Assembly (NCBI RefSeq): GCF_015711605.1
Contig: NZ_JABTEZ010000002.1
Coordinates: forward strand, 124,001-188,000
Direction of reading: 5' to 3'
Length of the DNA stretch: 64,000 nt
Origin: Planomonospora sp. ID67723
Lineage (GTDB): Bacteria > Actinomycetota > Actinomycetes > Streptosporangiales > Streptosporangiaceae
Shown here: positions 1 through 6,784 of the stretch, piece by piece
Layout of the letters: each line of letters starts with the position of its first letter
How positions within the stretch are numbered: the stretch's first letter is position 1
Position numbers and translations under genes: made by a program
Notes under the pieces: generated by a model
The model's database searches: none
Seen by the model: only the letters and a program-made list of their open reading frames with translations
Told to the model about the DNA's origin: nothing

Positions 1-1
1 C

Positions 2-802
2 GGATTCGACGACGAGAAGGAGATCGCGCTCGCCGCATGGGCCGATGCCGGGATCTCCGGGCGGATCGTGCGCTGGGACGACCCCGCAGTCGACTGGGCC
101 GCCTTCGACGTCGTCGTGGTCCGCTCGGCCTGGGACTACGTGGCCCGGCGCGAGGAGTTCCTCGCCTGGGCGCACCGGGTCGAGGCCGTGACCCGGCTGG
201 CCAACCCCGCCGCCGTGCTGGCGCGCAACACCGACAAGACCTACCTGCGGGACCTGGCGGTCCCGACCATCCCCACCTCCTGGGTCGCGCCGGGCGAGAC
301 CGCCGACCTCCCGGTCCTCGCCGAGTACGTGGTCAAGCCCGCGATCTCGGCGGGCGCCCGGGACACGATCAGGACCGCCGACCGGGAGAAGGCGACGGCC
401 CACGCGGCCCGGCTGGCGGCCGAGGGCCGCACCGTGATGATCCAGCCCTACCTGGACATGGTCGAGACCGAGGGGGAGACCTCGCTGCTCTACTTCGGCG
501 GCCGGTTCAGCCACGCCGTACGCCGCAACCCGATGCTCGCCGGAGGCACCACCGCACCCGACGCCGACAACGCCCGGGCCGAGGTCCGCACCCCCGCCGC
601 CGACCAGGTCGCCCTCGCCGAGCGGGTCCTGGCCGAGTTCCCCGGCGTGCTCTACGCCCGCGTGGACCTGGTCAGGCTCCCCGACGGCAGTCCCGCCCTC
701 ATCGAGGCCGAGCTCGCCGAGCCGTACCTGTTCCTGCGCTACGCCCCCGGCGCCGCGGAGAATCTGGCCCGCGCGGTCCTCAGGTGGGCCTCCCCGGCCT
801 GA
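2..802 (+). CDS. ATP-grasp domain protein (5' end outside window)
   Basis: The reading frame is open from base 2, so the true start lies upstream; 266 residues are visible. The visible part fits the ATP-grasp fold of RimK/glutathione-synthetase-like ligases: a Lys in YVVKPAISAGARDT for the phosphate loop, a central segment with VMIQPYLDMVETEGETSLLYFGG, and the C-terminal metal-binding acidic stretch ALIEAELAEPYLF. Such proteins join a carboxylate to an amine or thiol at the expense of ATP in the cytoplasm. The substrate cannot be read from the sequence. The gene ends about 55 bases before the first tRNA-like element and does not look like part of the cassette that follows. Confidence 0.8.
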   Translation, partial: GFDDEKEIALAAWADAGISGRIVRWDDPAVDWAAFDVVVVRSAWDYVARREEFLAWAHRVEAVTRLANPAAVLARNTDKTYLRDLAVPTIPTSWVAPGETADLPVLAEYVVKPAISAGARDTIRTADREKATAHAARLAAEGRTVMIQPYLDMVETEGETSLLYFGGRFSHAVRRNPMLAGGTTAPDADNARAEVRTPAADQVALAERVLAEFPGVLYARVDLVRLPDGSPALIEAELAEPYLFLRYAPGAAENLARAVLRWASPA

Positions 803-847
803 GCCGGAGCCCGGCGGCCCGGCGCCGCCGGGGCGCGTCCTCCCGGT

Positions 848-853
848 TACGCT
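848..853 (+). promoter_or_regulatory. -10 element of tRNA-like RNA 1
   Basis: TACGCT matches the TAnnnT actinobacterial -10 pattern. It would place transcription start near 859-860, right at the foot of the long helix of the tRNA-like RNA. No convincing -35 hexamer is seen upstream. Confidence 0.5.
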
Positions 854-856
854 GTC

Positions 857-942
857 GGGCGGCGGGGCCGTAGCGCAGAGGTCGTCGCGCCCGCCTTCGG
901 AGCGGGAGGACGCCGGTTCGAATCCGGCCGGTCTCGCCGCCT
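857..942 (+). ncRNA. tRNA-like RNA, copy 1
   Basis: Bases 864-936 fold as a 73-nt tRNA core: acceptor 864-870 with 929-935 (two G-U pairs), TA at positions 8-9, a short D-arm GCG/CGC, anticodon arm CCCGC-CUUCGGA-GCGGG at 890-906, five-base variable loop AGGAC, and a textbook T-arm GCCGG-TTCGAAT-CCGGC at 912-928. Unlike a normal tRNA, pairing continues past the acceptor end: 857-863 pairs with 936-942, giving a 14-bp helix that buries the discriminator, and no CCA is encoded. Read as a tRNA the anticodon would be UCG (Arg), but the extended helix argues against a working adaptor. The loop could also close as a C(UUCG)G tetraloop. It is more likely a tRNA-mimicking RNA linked to the downstream cassette. 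Confidence 0.75.
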
Positions 943-1022
943 CTGCCCCTCAGGTCCCCGCCAGGCGGACCGCCCGCAGCCGTGTGGCTTCGCGCGATGG
1001 ATGAAATGTCGCGATCGTTCGC

Positions 1023-1028
1023 TACGCT
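1023..1028 (+). promoter_or_regulatory. -10 element of tRNA-like RNA 2
   Basis: TACGCT stands at the same spacing from the second tRNA-like element as in copy 1, so each RNA probably has its own promoter. No clear -35 hexamer is seen. Confidence 0.5.
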
Positions 1029-1031
1029 GTC

Positions 1032-1117
1032 GGGCGGCGAGGCCGTAGCGCAGAGGTCGTCGCGCCCTAGCTGCGAGCAGGAGGACGCCGGTTCGAATCC
1101 GGCCGGCCTCGCCGTCT
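1032..1117 (+). ncRNA. tRNA-like RNA, copy 2
   Basis: The tRNA core is 1039-1111, again 73 nt. The acceptor GAGGCCG/CGGCCTC is now perfectly paired, the T-arm and D-arm are identical to copy 1, and the helix again extends to 14 bp (1032-1038 with 1111-1117). The anticodon arm (1065-1081) is different and no longer forms a canonical 5-bp stem with a 7-base loop. The best alternative is CCT/AGG plus GC/GC with a bulged A and loop TGCGA. The body is therefore kept under pairing constraint while the anticodon region has been swapped, which is not how duplicated tRNA genes usually decay. It lies 17 bases before the leader ORF of the five-gene cassette. Confidence 0.72.
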
Positions 1118-1133
1118 TTCACGAGGAGAGGTG

Positions 1134-1190
1134 ATGGTGTCGATCAGCCCGCGCGACGGGGTGACGCCCAGCCGGACGGTCCCGTGCTGA
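1134..1190 (+). CDS. Possible 18-codon leader ORF coupled to the SDR gene
   Basis: A strong ribosome-binding site (AGGAGAGG, 1123-1130) precedes ATG at 1134, which opens a short frame MVSISPRDGVTPSRTVPC ending at TGA 1188-1190. The GTG start of the SDR gene (1184) lies inside this frame and has no Shine-Dalgarno sequence of its own. The simplest reading is a leader peptide that feeds ribosomes into the SDR gene by translational coupling. A frameshift joining the two frames is the alternative. No family is recognised. Confidence 0.35.
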   Translation: MVSISPRDGVTPSRTVPC

Positions 1191-2719
1191 CGCAGCAGGA
1201 CATCGAGACCTGCCTGCGGGTGCTGGCGCGGGCGAGCGAGGCGGACCCCGACGACCCGCGCTGGGAGGCCGTGCGCCAGGCCGCCGGGCAGATCCACCGG
1301 GCGAACAAGAAGGCCCGGAAGGCGGCACGGCGAGCCGGCCTGAGGCGCCGTGACCAGGAGGCCGTCGCCGCCTCCGAGCGCTACCGGGAGCAGGACCCCG
1401 GCTCAGAGCCGGCGGCCGGCGGTCCGGCTCCGCGAGCGGTCACCGCTTCGTCCCGTGGGGAGACCGCGACCTCTCCCACGGTGTCTCCCGCGACGCCTCC
1501 CACCGTGTCTCCCACCGTTTCTCCCGTGACGGTCCCGCGCCTGCTGGCCCGCCCGCGCCGGTGCTATGTCTGCAAGACCTTCTACCGGCAGGTCCATCCC
1601 GACTACCACCTGCTCTGCTCCGACTGCTCGGAGGAGAACCTCGTCCGCCGGCACGCCCGCTGCGACCTGCGCGGACGACGGGCGATCGTCACCGGGGGCC
1701 GGGTGAAAATCGGCTTTCACGTGGCGCTGAAGCTGCTGCGGGACGGCGCCGAGGTCCTGGTCACCACCCGCTTCCCCCGCGACGCCGCCCGCAGGTTCGC
1801 GGCCGTCCGGGACTCCGGGGACTGGCTGGAACGCCTGCACGTGCACGGCGTCGACCTGCTCGACCTGCCCGCGGTGGCGGGTCTGCTGGACTCGGTCCAC
1901 CGGCGGTTCCCGCACCTCGACATCCTCGTCAACAACGCCGCCCAGACGATCCGCCGCCCGCCCGCCTACCACCGTGAGGTCCGCGCGGCCGAGAACGATC
2001 CGCTGACGGGCGAGGCCGCGGGGGTCGACGTGGCGGACGCCGGGGGAGAGGCCGCTCCCGTCCTCCCCTCCGTGGTGCCCGCCCTCTCGCCGGGGAGCCC
2101 CGGCGCTTCCTCCCGCCCGGCCGCGACGGACGGCCGCGCGCCCGCCGGGGGCGGCACGGCGGTGCGGGAGCCCGACCTGGAGGCGCTCTTCCCCGCCGGC
2201 CGTACGGACGAGACCGGCCAGCCGCTGGACCTGCGCGAGCACAACAGCTGGAGCCTGCGCCTGCACGAGGTGGACCCGGTGGAGTGGCTGGAGGTGCAGA
2301 CGATCAACGCCTTCGCCCCCTTCCTGCTCACCTCGCGGCTGCGCGGGCTGCTGGAGGCCTCCCCCTTCCCCGACCGGTACGTCGTGCAGGTCTCGGCGAT
2401 GGAGGGCAGCTTCTCCCGGGAGAACAAGACCGTCCGGCACCCGCACACGAACATGGCCAAGGCGTCGCTGAACATGCTGACCCGTACGGCCGCCGCCGAC
2501 TACGCGGCCTCCGGCATCCACATGAACAGCGTGGACACCGGCTGGGTGACCGACGAGCGGCCGCATCCGGCCAAGACGGCGCAGCGGGAGGCCGGCTTCC
2601 GCCCGCCGCTGGACGTCATCGACGGGGCCGCCCGGGTGTACGACCCGATCGTGCGCGGCGTCGGCGGGGAGCGGATGTCCGGCCTGTTCCTGAAGGACTA
2701 CCGACCGGTGGAGTGGTGA
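1184..2719 (+). CDS. Zinc-ribbon SDR-family protein, first gene of MoxR/vWA cassette
   Basis: The protein has 511 residues. Residues 1-75 are helical and charged; 85-118 is a Thr/Ser/Pro linker with TVSP repeats; 127-148 is a zinc ribbon (CYVC...CSDC). From about 165 a Rossmann SDR domain follows, with TGGRVKIG as nucleotide-binding loop, NNAAQT as the NNAG equivalent and VSAMEG near the catalytic Ser. The usual YxxxK is replaced by TNMAK, so the catalytic Tyr appears to be missing although the Lys is kept. A disordered insert sits within the fold (around 275-340). The protein may bind NAD(P) or a nucleotide-like ligand without normal dehydrogenase chemistry. Its stop overlaps the next start (TGATG), so it is co-translated with the LRR gene. 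Confidence 0.8.
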   Translation: MLTQQDIETCLRVLARASEADPDDPRWEAVRQAAGQIHRANKKARKAARRAGLRRRDQEAVAASERYREQDPGSEPAAGGPAPRAVTASSRGETATSPTVSPATPPTVSPTVSPVTVPRLLARPRRCYVCKTFYRQVHPDYHLLCSDCSEENLVRRHARCDLRGRRAIVTGGRVKIGFHVALKLLRDGAEVLVTTRFPRDAARRFAAVRDSGDWLERLHVHGVDLLDLPAVAGLLDSVHRRFPHLDILVNNAAQTIRRPPAYHREVRAAENDPLTGEAAGVDVADAGGEAAPVLPSVVPALSPGSPGASSRPAATDGRAPAGGGTAVREPDLEALFPAGRTDETGQPLDLREHNSWSLRLHEVDPVEWLEVQTINAFAPFLLTSRLRGLLEASPFPDRYVVQVSAMEGSFSRENKTVRHPHTNMAKASLNMLTRTAAADYAASGIHMNSVDTGWVTDERPHPAKTAQREAGFRPPLDVIDGAARVYDPIVRGVGGERMSGLFLKDYRPVEW

Positions 2720-3852
2720 TGACCGAGCCGACGCCCGTGCGCTGCCCCGCGATCGAGCACCCCGACGTGCCGCCCGCCGACCCGGCGGGCCTCGATCCGC
2801 TCCTCGCCCGGCTGGCCGTACCGGCCCCGGTCGAGGCCGACGAGGCGTTCCCGCTGGGCACCCTGCGGCCGGACGGGCGGGTCGACCTGTGCAAGCAGGG
2901 GCTCGGCACGGCGGGCGCGGCCCGGCTGCTGCCCGCCGTCGTGGACTCCCCGCACGCGGTCCACCTGCTGCTGGGCACCAACGCCATCGGAGACGCGGGC
3001 GCCCGGGCGGTCGCCGCCGCGCTGGAGGCCGGCCACGGCCTGCGCACGCTGTACCTCGGCTGCAACCGCATCGAGGCTTCCGGAGCCGGGGCCCTCGCCG
3101 ACCGGCTGTCAGCCGACGGCACCGTGCTGGCGCTCTGGCTCAAACGCAACCCCGTGGGCGACGCCGGGGTCGGCGCACTCGCCGCGATGCTGCGCCGCAA
3201 CACCACGCTGCGCACCCTCGACCTGGTCAACACCGGCCTCACCGCGGAGGGCCTGCGCGTCCTGCTGGCGGCCCTGGCGGACCGGCCGCGGCCGGTCGAG
3301 CGCCTCTTCCTCGGCGGGAACGGCCTCGGCGCGGATGCGGCCCCGCTGCTGGCCGCGCTGATCCGCGACGCGGGCGTCCGCGAGCTCTACCTGCAGGCCA
3401 ACCATCTGGGCGACGAGGGCGCGGCGATGCTCGCCGCGGCGGCCGACCCGGCCCGGCCGGTCCGGCTCGGCCTGGGAGGGAACGGGATCGGCCTGGCCGG
3501 GGCGCGGGCGCTGGCTGCCGCGCTCGGCGGGATCGAGGCGCTCGACCTGGGCAGGCCGCCGTCGGAGCAGGCCCTGGGAGCCCCCTCCAACGCCACCGGG
3601 GACGCCGGGGCGGAGGCGCTGGCCGCCGCGCTGCCGGGCAGCCCGTTGCGCCGGCTGGAACTGCGCCACACCGGCCTCACCGGGCGGGGCGCGAAGGCGC
3701 TGCTGGCGGGTGTCCGCGGCGACACGCTCCTGGAGTACGTCGGGATGGGGCCCGGCGTGCCCCGGAAAGTGAAGCGCTCCCTCGCGCCGCGCCTGCGACC
3801 GGCCGGACGGACCGCGGCCGACCTGCGGGCGATCGGGAGCGTCTACCGGTGA
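2719..3852 (+). CDS. Leucine-rich-repeat (ribonuclease-inhibitor type) protein
   Basis: The protein has 377 residues and no signal peptide. After about 70 N-terminal residues it is built of about eight repeats of 27-30 residues with the ribonuclease-inhibitor pattern LxxLxLxxNxIGDxGAxALAxAL, for example LYLGCNRIEASGAGALADRL and LFLGGNGLGADAAPLLAALI. Such solenoids form a horseshoe that binds proteins or, less often, RNA-protein complexes. I infer a recognition or adaptor subunit for the MoxR/vWA pair. The start ATG overlaps the SDR stop by one base, and its own end overlaps the ankyrin gene start by four (GTGA). Confidence 0.85.
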   Translation: MTEPTPVRCPAIEHPDVPPADPAGLDPLLARLAVPAPVEADEAFPLGTLRPDGRVDLCKQGLGTAGAARLLPAVVDSPHAVHLLLGTNAIGDAGARAVAAALEAGHGLRTLYLGCNRIEASGAGALADRLSADGTVLALWLKRNPVGDAGVGALAAMLRRNTTLRTLDLVNTGLTAEGLRVLLAALADRPRPVERLFLGGNGLGADAAPLLAALIRDAGVRELYLQANHLGDEGAAMLAAAADPARPVRLGLGGNGIGLAGARALAAALGGIEALDLGRPPSEQALGAPSNATGDAGAEALAAALPGSPLRRLELRHTGLTGRGAKALLAGVRGDTLLEYVGMGPGVPRKVKRSLAPRLRPAGRTAADLRAIGSVYR

Positions 3853-5567
3853 GTGTGCGCCCGTCCCCTCTGATCTTCCCGCCCGACGAGGCGGCGAGCT
3901 GGCAGCGGGTCCGCCGCTACGCGGTGCCCCGATGGATGATCGAGCAGGCGGCCGAACGGCGCCTGGCCGGAGACTGGCGGGGCGCGTGCGCCGTCGCCGG
4001 TGTCGACGTCGCGTTCGACCTGGCCGGGGTCGCCCGGGAGTACGGCGCTGCGGTCGCGGCGGAGCTCGAAGACGATCTGCGCCATCTCGCGCCGGACCTG
4101 CTCCGCTGGCACCTGCCCCGGATACTGCACGGCCACACCACGCTCGCCACCGGGGAGAAGGTGGTCCTGGCCGGCTACGGCCCACCGGGGCGGCCGGAGG
4201 TCCCCCGCCTCCACGTGGCCACGCCTCTGATGACCGGCGGGCCGCAGCGGCTCACGCTGCGCCTCGGCCGGGTCCATGACGGCCGGGCGCCCGGCTGGTC
4301 GTGGTCCGAGCTCTCTCGGGACTGGGCGGCGGCGCGGCACCTGTGGGACGTACGGCACACCGCCGAACTGCGGCTGCGTTGCGGGGGCGGGAACGACAGA
4401 GCGCCGTTCTTCGACGCCGACGGCACCCCGCGCACGGCGGCCGATCTGCCCGCGGCGGACCCGGGACACGAGGACCCCGCCGCGCGTACGGAGTGGGTCA
4501 CCTCGCTGCACGAGGAGGGCATGACCGCGGCGGCCTTCGCCGCCGTGGGCATCGACCTGGACATGCCGGAGGAGGAGCGCACCCGCTGGCACGAGGGACG
4601 ACCGCTGGACGTCATGAAGTGGATCCCCCTGGTGCTGACCCGGCTCGGGCCGGAGATGCGGAGGCTGGCCGACGAGGGCGAGGGGGACCGCTTTCACATC
4701 CTGTACGGGTGGAACGAGGTCGTGATGGTCGAACCCGGACCGGATCGGGGACGCCTGAGGTGCCGGCTGACCGAGCGGCAGAAGGAAGCCGCCACGGTCC
4801 TGCCCGAGGCCTGCTGGCGCCGCCTGCCCGATCTCGATCTGCTGCGCGACGCCAGGATCTCCCCGGACCACCTGCACCCGCTGGTGCGCGCCTCCCTGTT
4901 CCCCGGCCGCCCGGACACCGGCGGCCCGTACGGGCCGCCGGATCCTCCCGCCCCCGCTCCCGTCCGGGTCCGGTGCCGGGGGGAGTGGCACGAGGTGGCC
5001 GCCCGCGACGGCGGCCTCCAGATGCCGCACAGCGCGGTGGAGCAGCAGCGCGAACGCGCGATGCGGGCCTTCGGCGGGGCCGTCGCCGGGTGCTTCGCCG
5101 TACAGCAGGCGTGGACCTCGGGAAGCGGGCGGCTGCCCAGAGTGCTGCGCGCCCAGCGGCGGGAGTTGTTCGAGCGGGCGCAGCACGGCGACACCCCGGG
5201 GGTGCTGCGGCTGCTGGACGGGGGCTTCGATCCCCACGTGCGCGACGGCATGGGGCGGACGCTCCTGCACGTGCTGAACCTGCTCGACCACGAGCCGCTG
5301 CTGCCCCGGCTCCTGGCGGCGGGCCTCGGCCTCGAGGCGGAGGACCAGCGGGAGCGCACCCCGCTGCACACGGCCGTCGCCGAGCGCGGCTCCGCGGACC
5401 TCGTGCGGGCGCTGCTCGCCGCGGGGGCGCGGATCGACGCAGTCGACCAGGAGGGCCTCTCGCTGGGCAACCTGATCCACCGGTACAAGCGCCGCGACCT
5501 GGAGTTTCTCAGGAAACAGGGCATCGGCGCCGGCCTGTGGCCGGATGAGCCGTCCGGCGACGCATGA
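3849..5567 (+). CDS. Ankyrin-repeat protein with large uncharacterised N-terminal region
   Basis: The protein has 572 residues from the GTG at 3849, which overlaps the LRR stop. Residues 1-420 match no family I recognise; they contain Trp-rich stretches such as PGWSWSELSRDW and WIPLVLTRLG. The C-terminal part (about 435-555) holds three to four ankyrin repeats: RELFERAQHGDTPGVLRLLDGG, GRTLLHVLNLLDHEPLLPRLLAAG and RTPLHTAVAERGSADLVRALLAAGA. It has no transmembrane segment. The ankyrin part suggests protein binding, and the position between the LRR and MoxR genes suggests a subunit that links target recognition to the ATPase. Its 3' end overlaps the next gene by four bases. Confidence 0.75.
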   Translation: MSVRPSPLIFPPDEAASWQRVRRYAVPRWMIEQAAERRLAGDWRGACAVAGVDVAFDLAGVAREYGAAVAAELEDDLRHLAPDLLRWHLPRILHGHTTLATGEKVVLAGYGPPGRPEVPRLHVATPLMTGGPQRLTLRLGRVHDGRAPGWSWSELSRDWAAARHLWDVRHTAELRLRCGGGNDRAPFFDADGTPRTAADLPAADPGHEDPAARTEWVTSLHEEGMTAAAFAAVGIDLDMPEEERTRWHEGRPLDVMKWIPLVLTRLGPEMRRLADEGEGDRFHILYGWNEVVMVEPGPDRGRLRCRLTERQKEAATVLPEACWRRLPDLDLLRDARISPDHLHPLVRASLFPGRPDTGGPYGPPDPPAPAPVRVRCRGEWHEVAARDGGLQMPHSAVEQQRERAMRAFGGAVAGCFAVQQAWTSGSGRLPRVLRAQRRELFERAQHGDTPGVLRLLDGGFDPHVRDGMGRTLLHVLNLLDHEPLLPRLLAAGLGLEAEDQRERTPLHTAVAERGSADLVRALLAAGARIDAVDQEGLSLGNLIHRYKRRDLEFLRKQGIGAGLWPDEPSGDA

Positions 5568-6781
5568 GCAGGGAAGGCGAACGAGAAAAAGTGAACGCCG
5601 CCGCGACGGATCCACTGGCCGCCGCCGACGACCTCAACCGCCGGGCCCGCGCCGTGCGGACCGAGCCGGCGGTGAACCCGCGGCTGGAGGCGCTGGCGCT
5701 GGCGGTCTCGGCCAACCAGCCCGTCCTGCTGTGGGGCGAGCCGGGCATCGGCAAGTCCGCGGGCATGGAGCGGCTCGCCGCCGGACTGGGCGTCCCCCTG
5801 GAGACGGTCATCGCCAGCGTGCACGAGCCGTCCGACTTCGCCGGGCTGCCGATCGTCGGTGAGGACCCCGCCGTGACGGGTGTGCCGATGGCCCCGCCCG
5901 ACTGGGCGGTCCGGCTCGCCACGACGGGCCGGGGCCTGATCTTCTTCGACGAGCTGTCCTCCGCGCCGCCCGCCGTGCAGGCGGCACTGCTGCGCGTGGT
6001 CCTCGAACGGCGGGTGGGCAGCCTGGCCCTGCCGGAGGCGGTGCGGATCGTCGCCGCGGCCAACCCGCCGTCCAGCGCCGCCGACGGCTGGCACCTGAGC
6101 CCGCCGTTGGCCAACCGCTTCGTCCATCTGCGCTGGACGCACGACCCCCGGACGGTGGCCCGGGGCATGGCCGGCACCTGGCCGGAGGTGCCCGTCCCGG
6201 TCGTCGACCCCGCCAGGGTCCCCGGCGCGCTCGCCCGCGCCCGCGGCGCGATCTCCGGCTTCCTCACCGCCCGGCCGGGGCTGGTCCACCACATGCCCGC
6301 CGATGCCGAGGCCAGGGGAGGGGCCTGGCCGTCCCCGCGGACCTGGGAGATGGCGCTGCGGCTGCTCGCGACCGGGTACGCGGCACGGGCGGGCTCGGAG
6401 GCGGTGGCCATGGCCGTGGTCGGCGCGATCGGCGACGGCGCCGGCATCGAGCTGCTCTCCTATCTCGACCAGCTCGACCTGCCCGACCCCGACAGGGTGC
6501 TGGCCGACCCGGACGCCTTCGCCCTGCCCGAGCGGGGCGATCGGCAACTGGCGTTTCTCACCGCCGTGGTCGCCGCGGTCCAGGGCGAGCTCACCCGCTC
6601 CCGCTGGGAGGCCGGTTGGGCGGTGCTGGCCAAGGCCGTCGAGGCGGGCGTGCCCGACGTGGCGGCGCAGGCCGCCGTCGATCTGGCGGCGCTGCGCGAC
6701 ACCGGCTGGCCGGTGCCGAGCGGCATCGACGGTTTCCTGGACCTGCTCCAGCTCTCCGGCGCGCTGCCCGGAGGCGGCTGA
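5564..6781 (+). CDS. MoxR-type AAA+ ATPase
   Basis: The protein has 405 residues. Walker A is GEPGIGKS (about residues 59-66), Walker B is LIFFDELSS, sensor 1 lies in RIVAAANPP, and the C-terminal lid is helical. This arrangement is that of the MoxR/RavA clade, whose members act as metal-insertion or protein-remodelling chaperones and are almost always paired with a vWA protein. Here the partner follows directly, three bases after the stop. ATG at 5564 overlaps the ankyrin stop (ATGA). A GTG at 5591 is a possible alternative start, since the conserved part begins after it. The ATPase probably powers the complex formed by this cassette. Confidence 0.88.
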   Translation: MSREGEREKVNAAATDPLAAADDLNRRARAVRTEPAVNPRLEALALAVSANQPVLLWGEPGIGKSAGMERLAAGLGVPLETVIASVHEPSDFAGLPIVGEDPAVTGVPMAPPDWAVRLATTGRGLIFFDELSSAPPAVQAALLRVVLERRVGSLALPEAVRIVAAANPPSSAADGWHLSPPLANRFVHLRWTHDPRTVARGMAGTWPEVPVPVVDPARVPGALARARGAISGFLTARPGLVHHMPADAEARGGAWPSPRTWEMALRLLATGYAARAGSEAVAMAVVGAIGDGAGIELLSYLDQLDLPDPDRVLADPDAFALPERGDRQLAFLTAVVAAVQGELTRSRWEAGWAVLAKAVEAGVPDVAAQAAVDLAALRDTGWPVPSGIDGFLDLLQLSGALPGGG

Positions 6782-6784
6782 TCC

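Larger units (their letters stand above)
848..1117 (+). repeat. Tandem direct repeat carrying two tRNA-like elements
   Basis: A unit of about 95 bases occurs at 848-942 and again, exactly 175 bases further on, at 1023-1117. Each unit starts with TACGCT, a good actinobacterial -10 hexamer, and continues through the whole tRNA-like fold. By direct comparison there are only three differences in the 78 positions outside the anticodon-arm region, and all three keep base pairing. The 17-base anticodon-arm region holds seven differences. The 80 bases between units are unrelated, so this is a duplicated RNA gene with its promoter element. Confidence 0.85.

Noticed and set aside
864..936. Ordinary tRNA-Arg(UCG) gene
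   Set aside because: The core fits a tRNA, but the helix extends seven pairs beyond the acceptor, CCA is not encoded, and the tandem copy has a broken anticodon arm. I call it tRNA-like instead.
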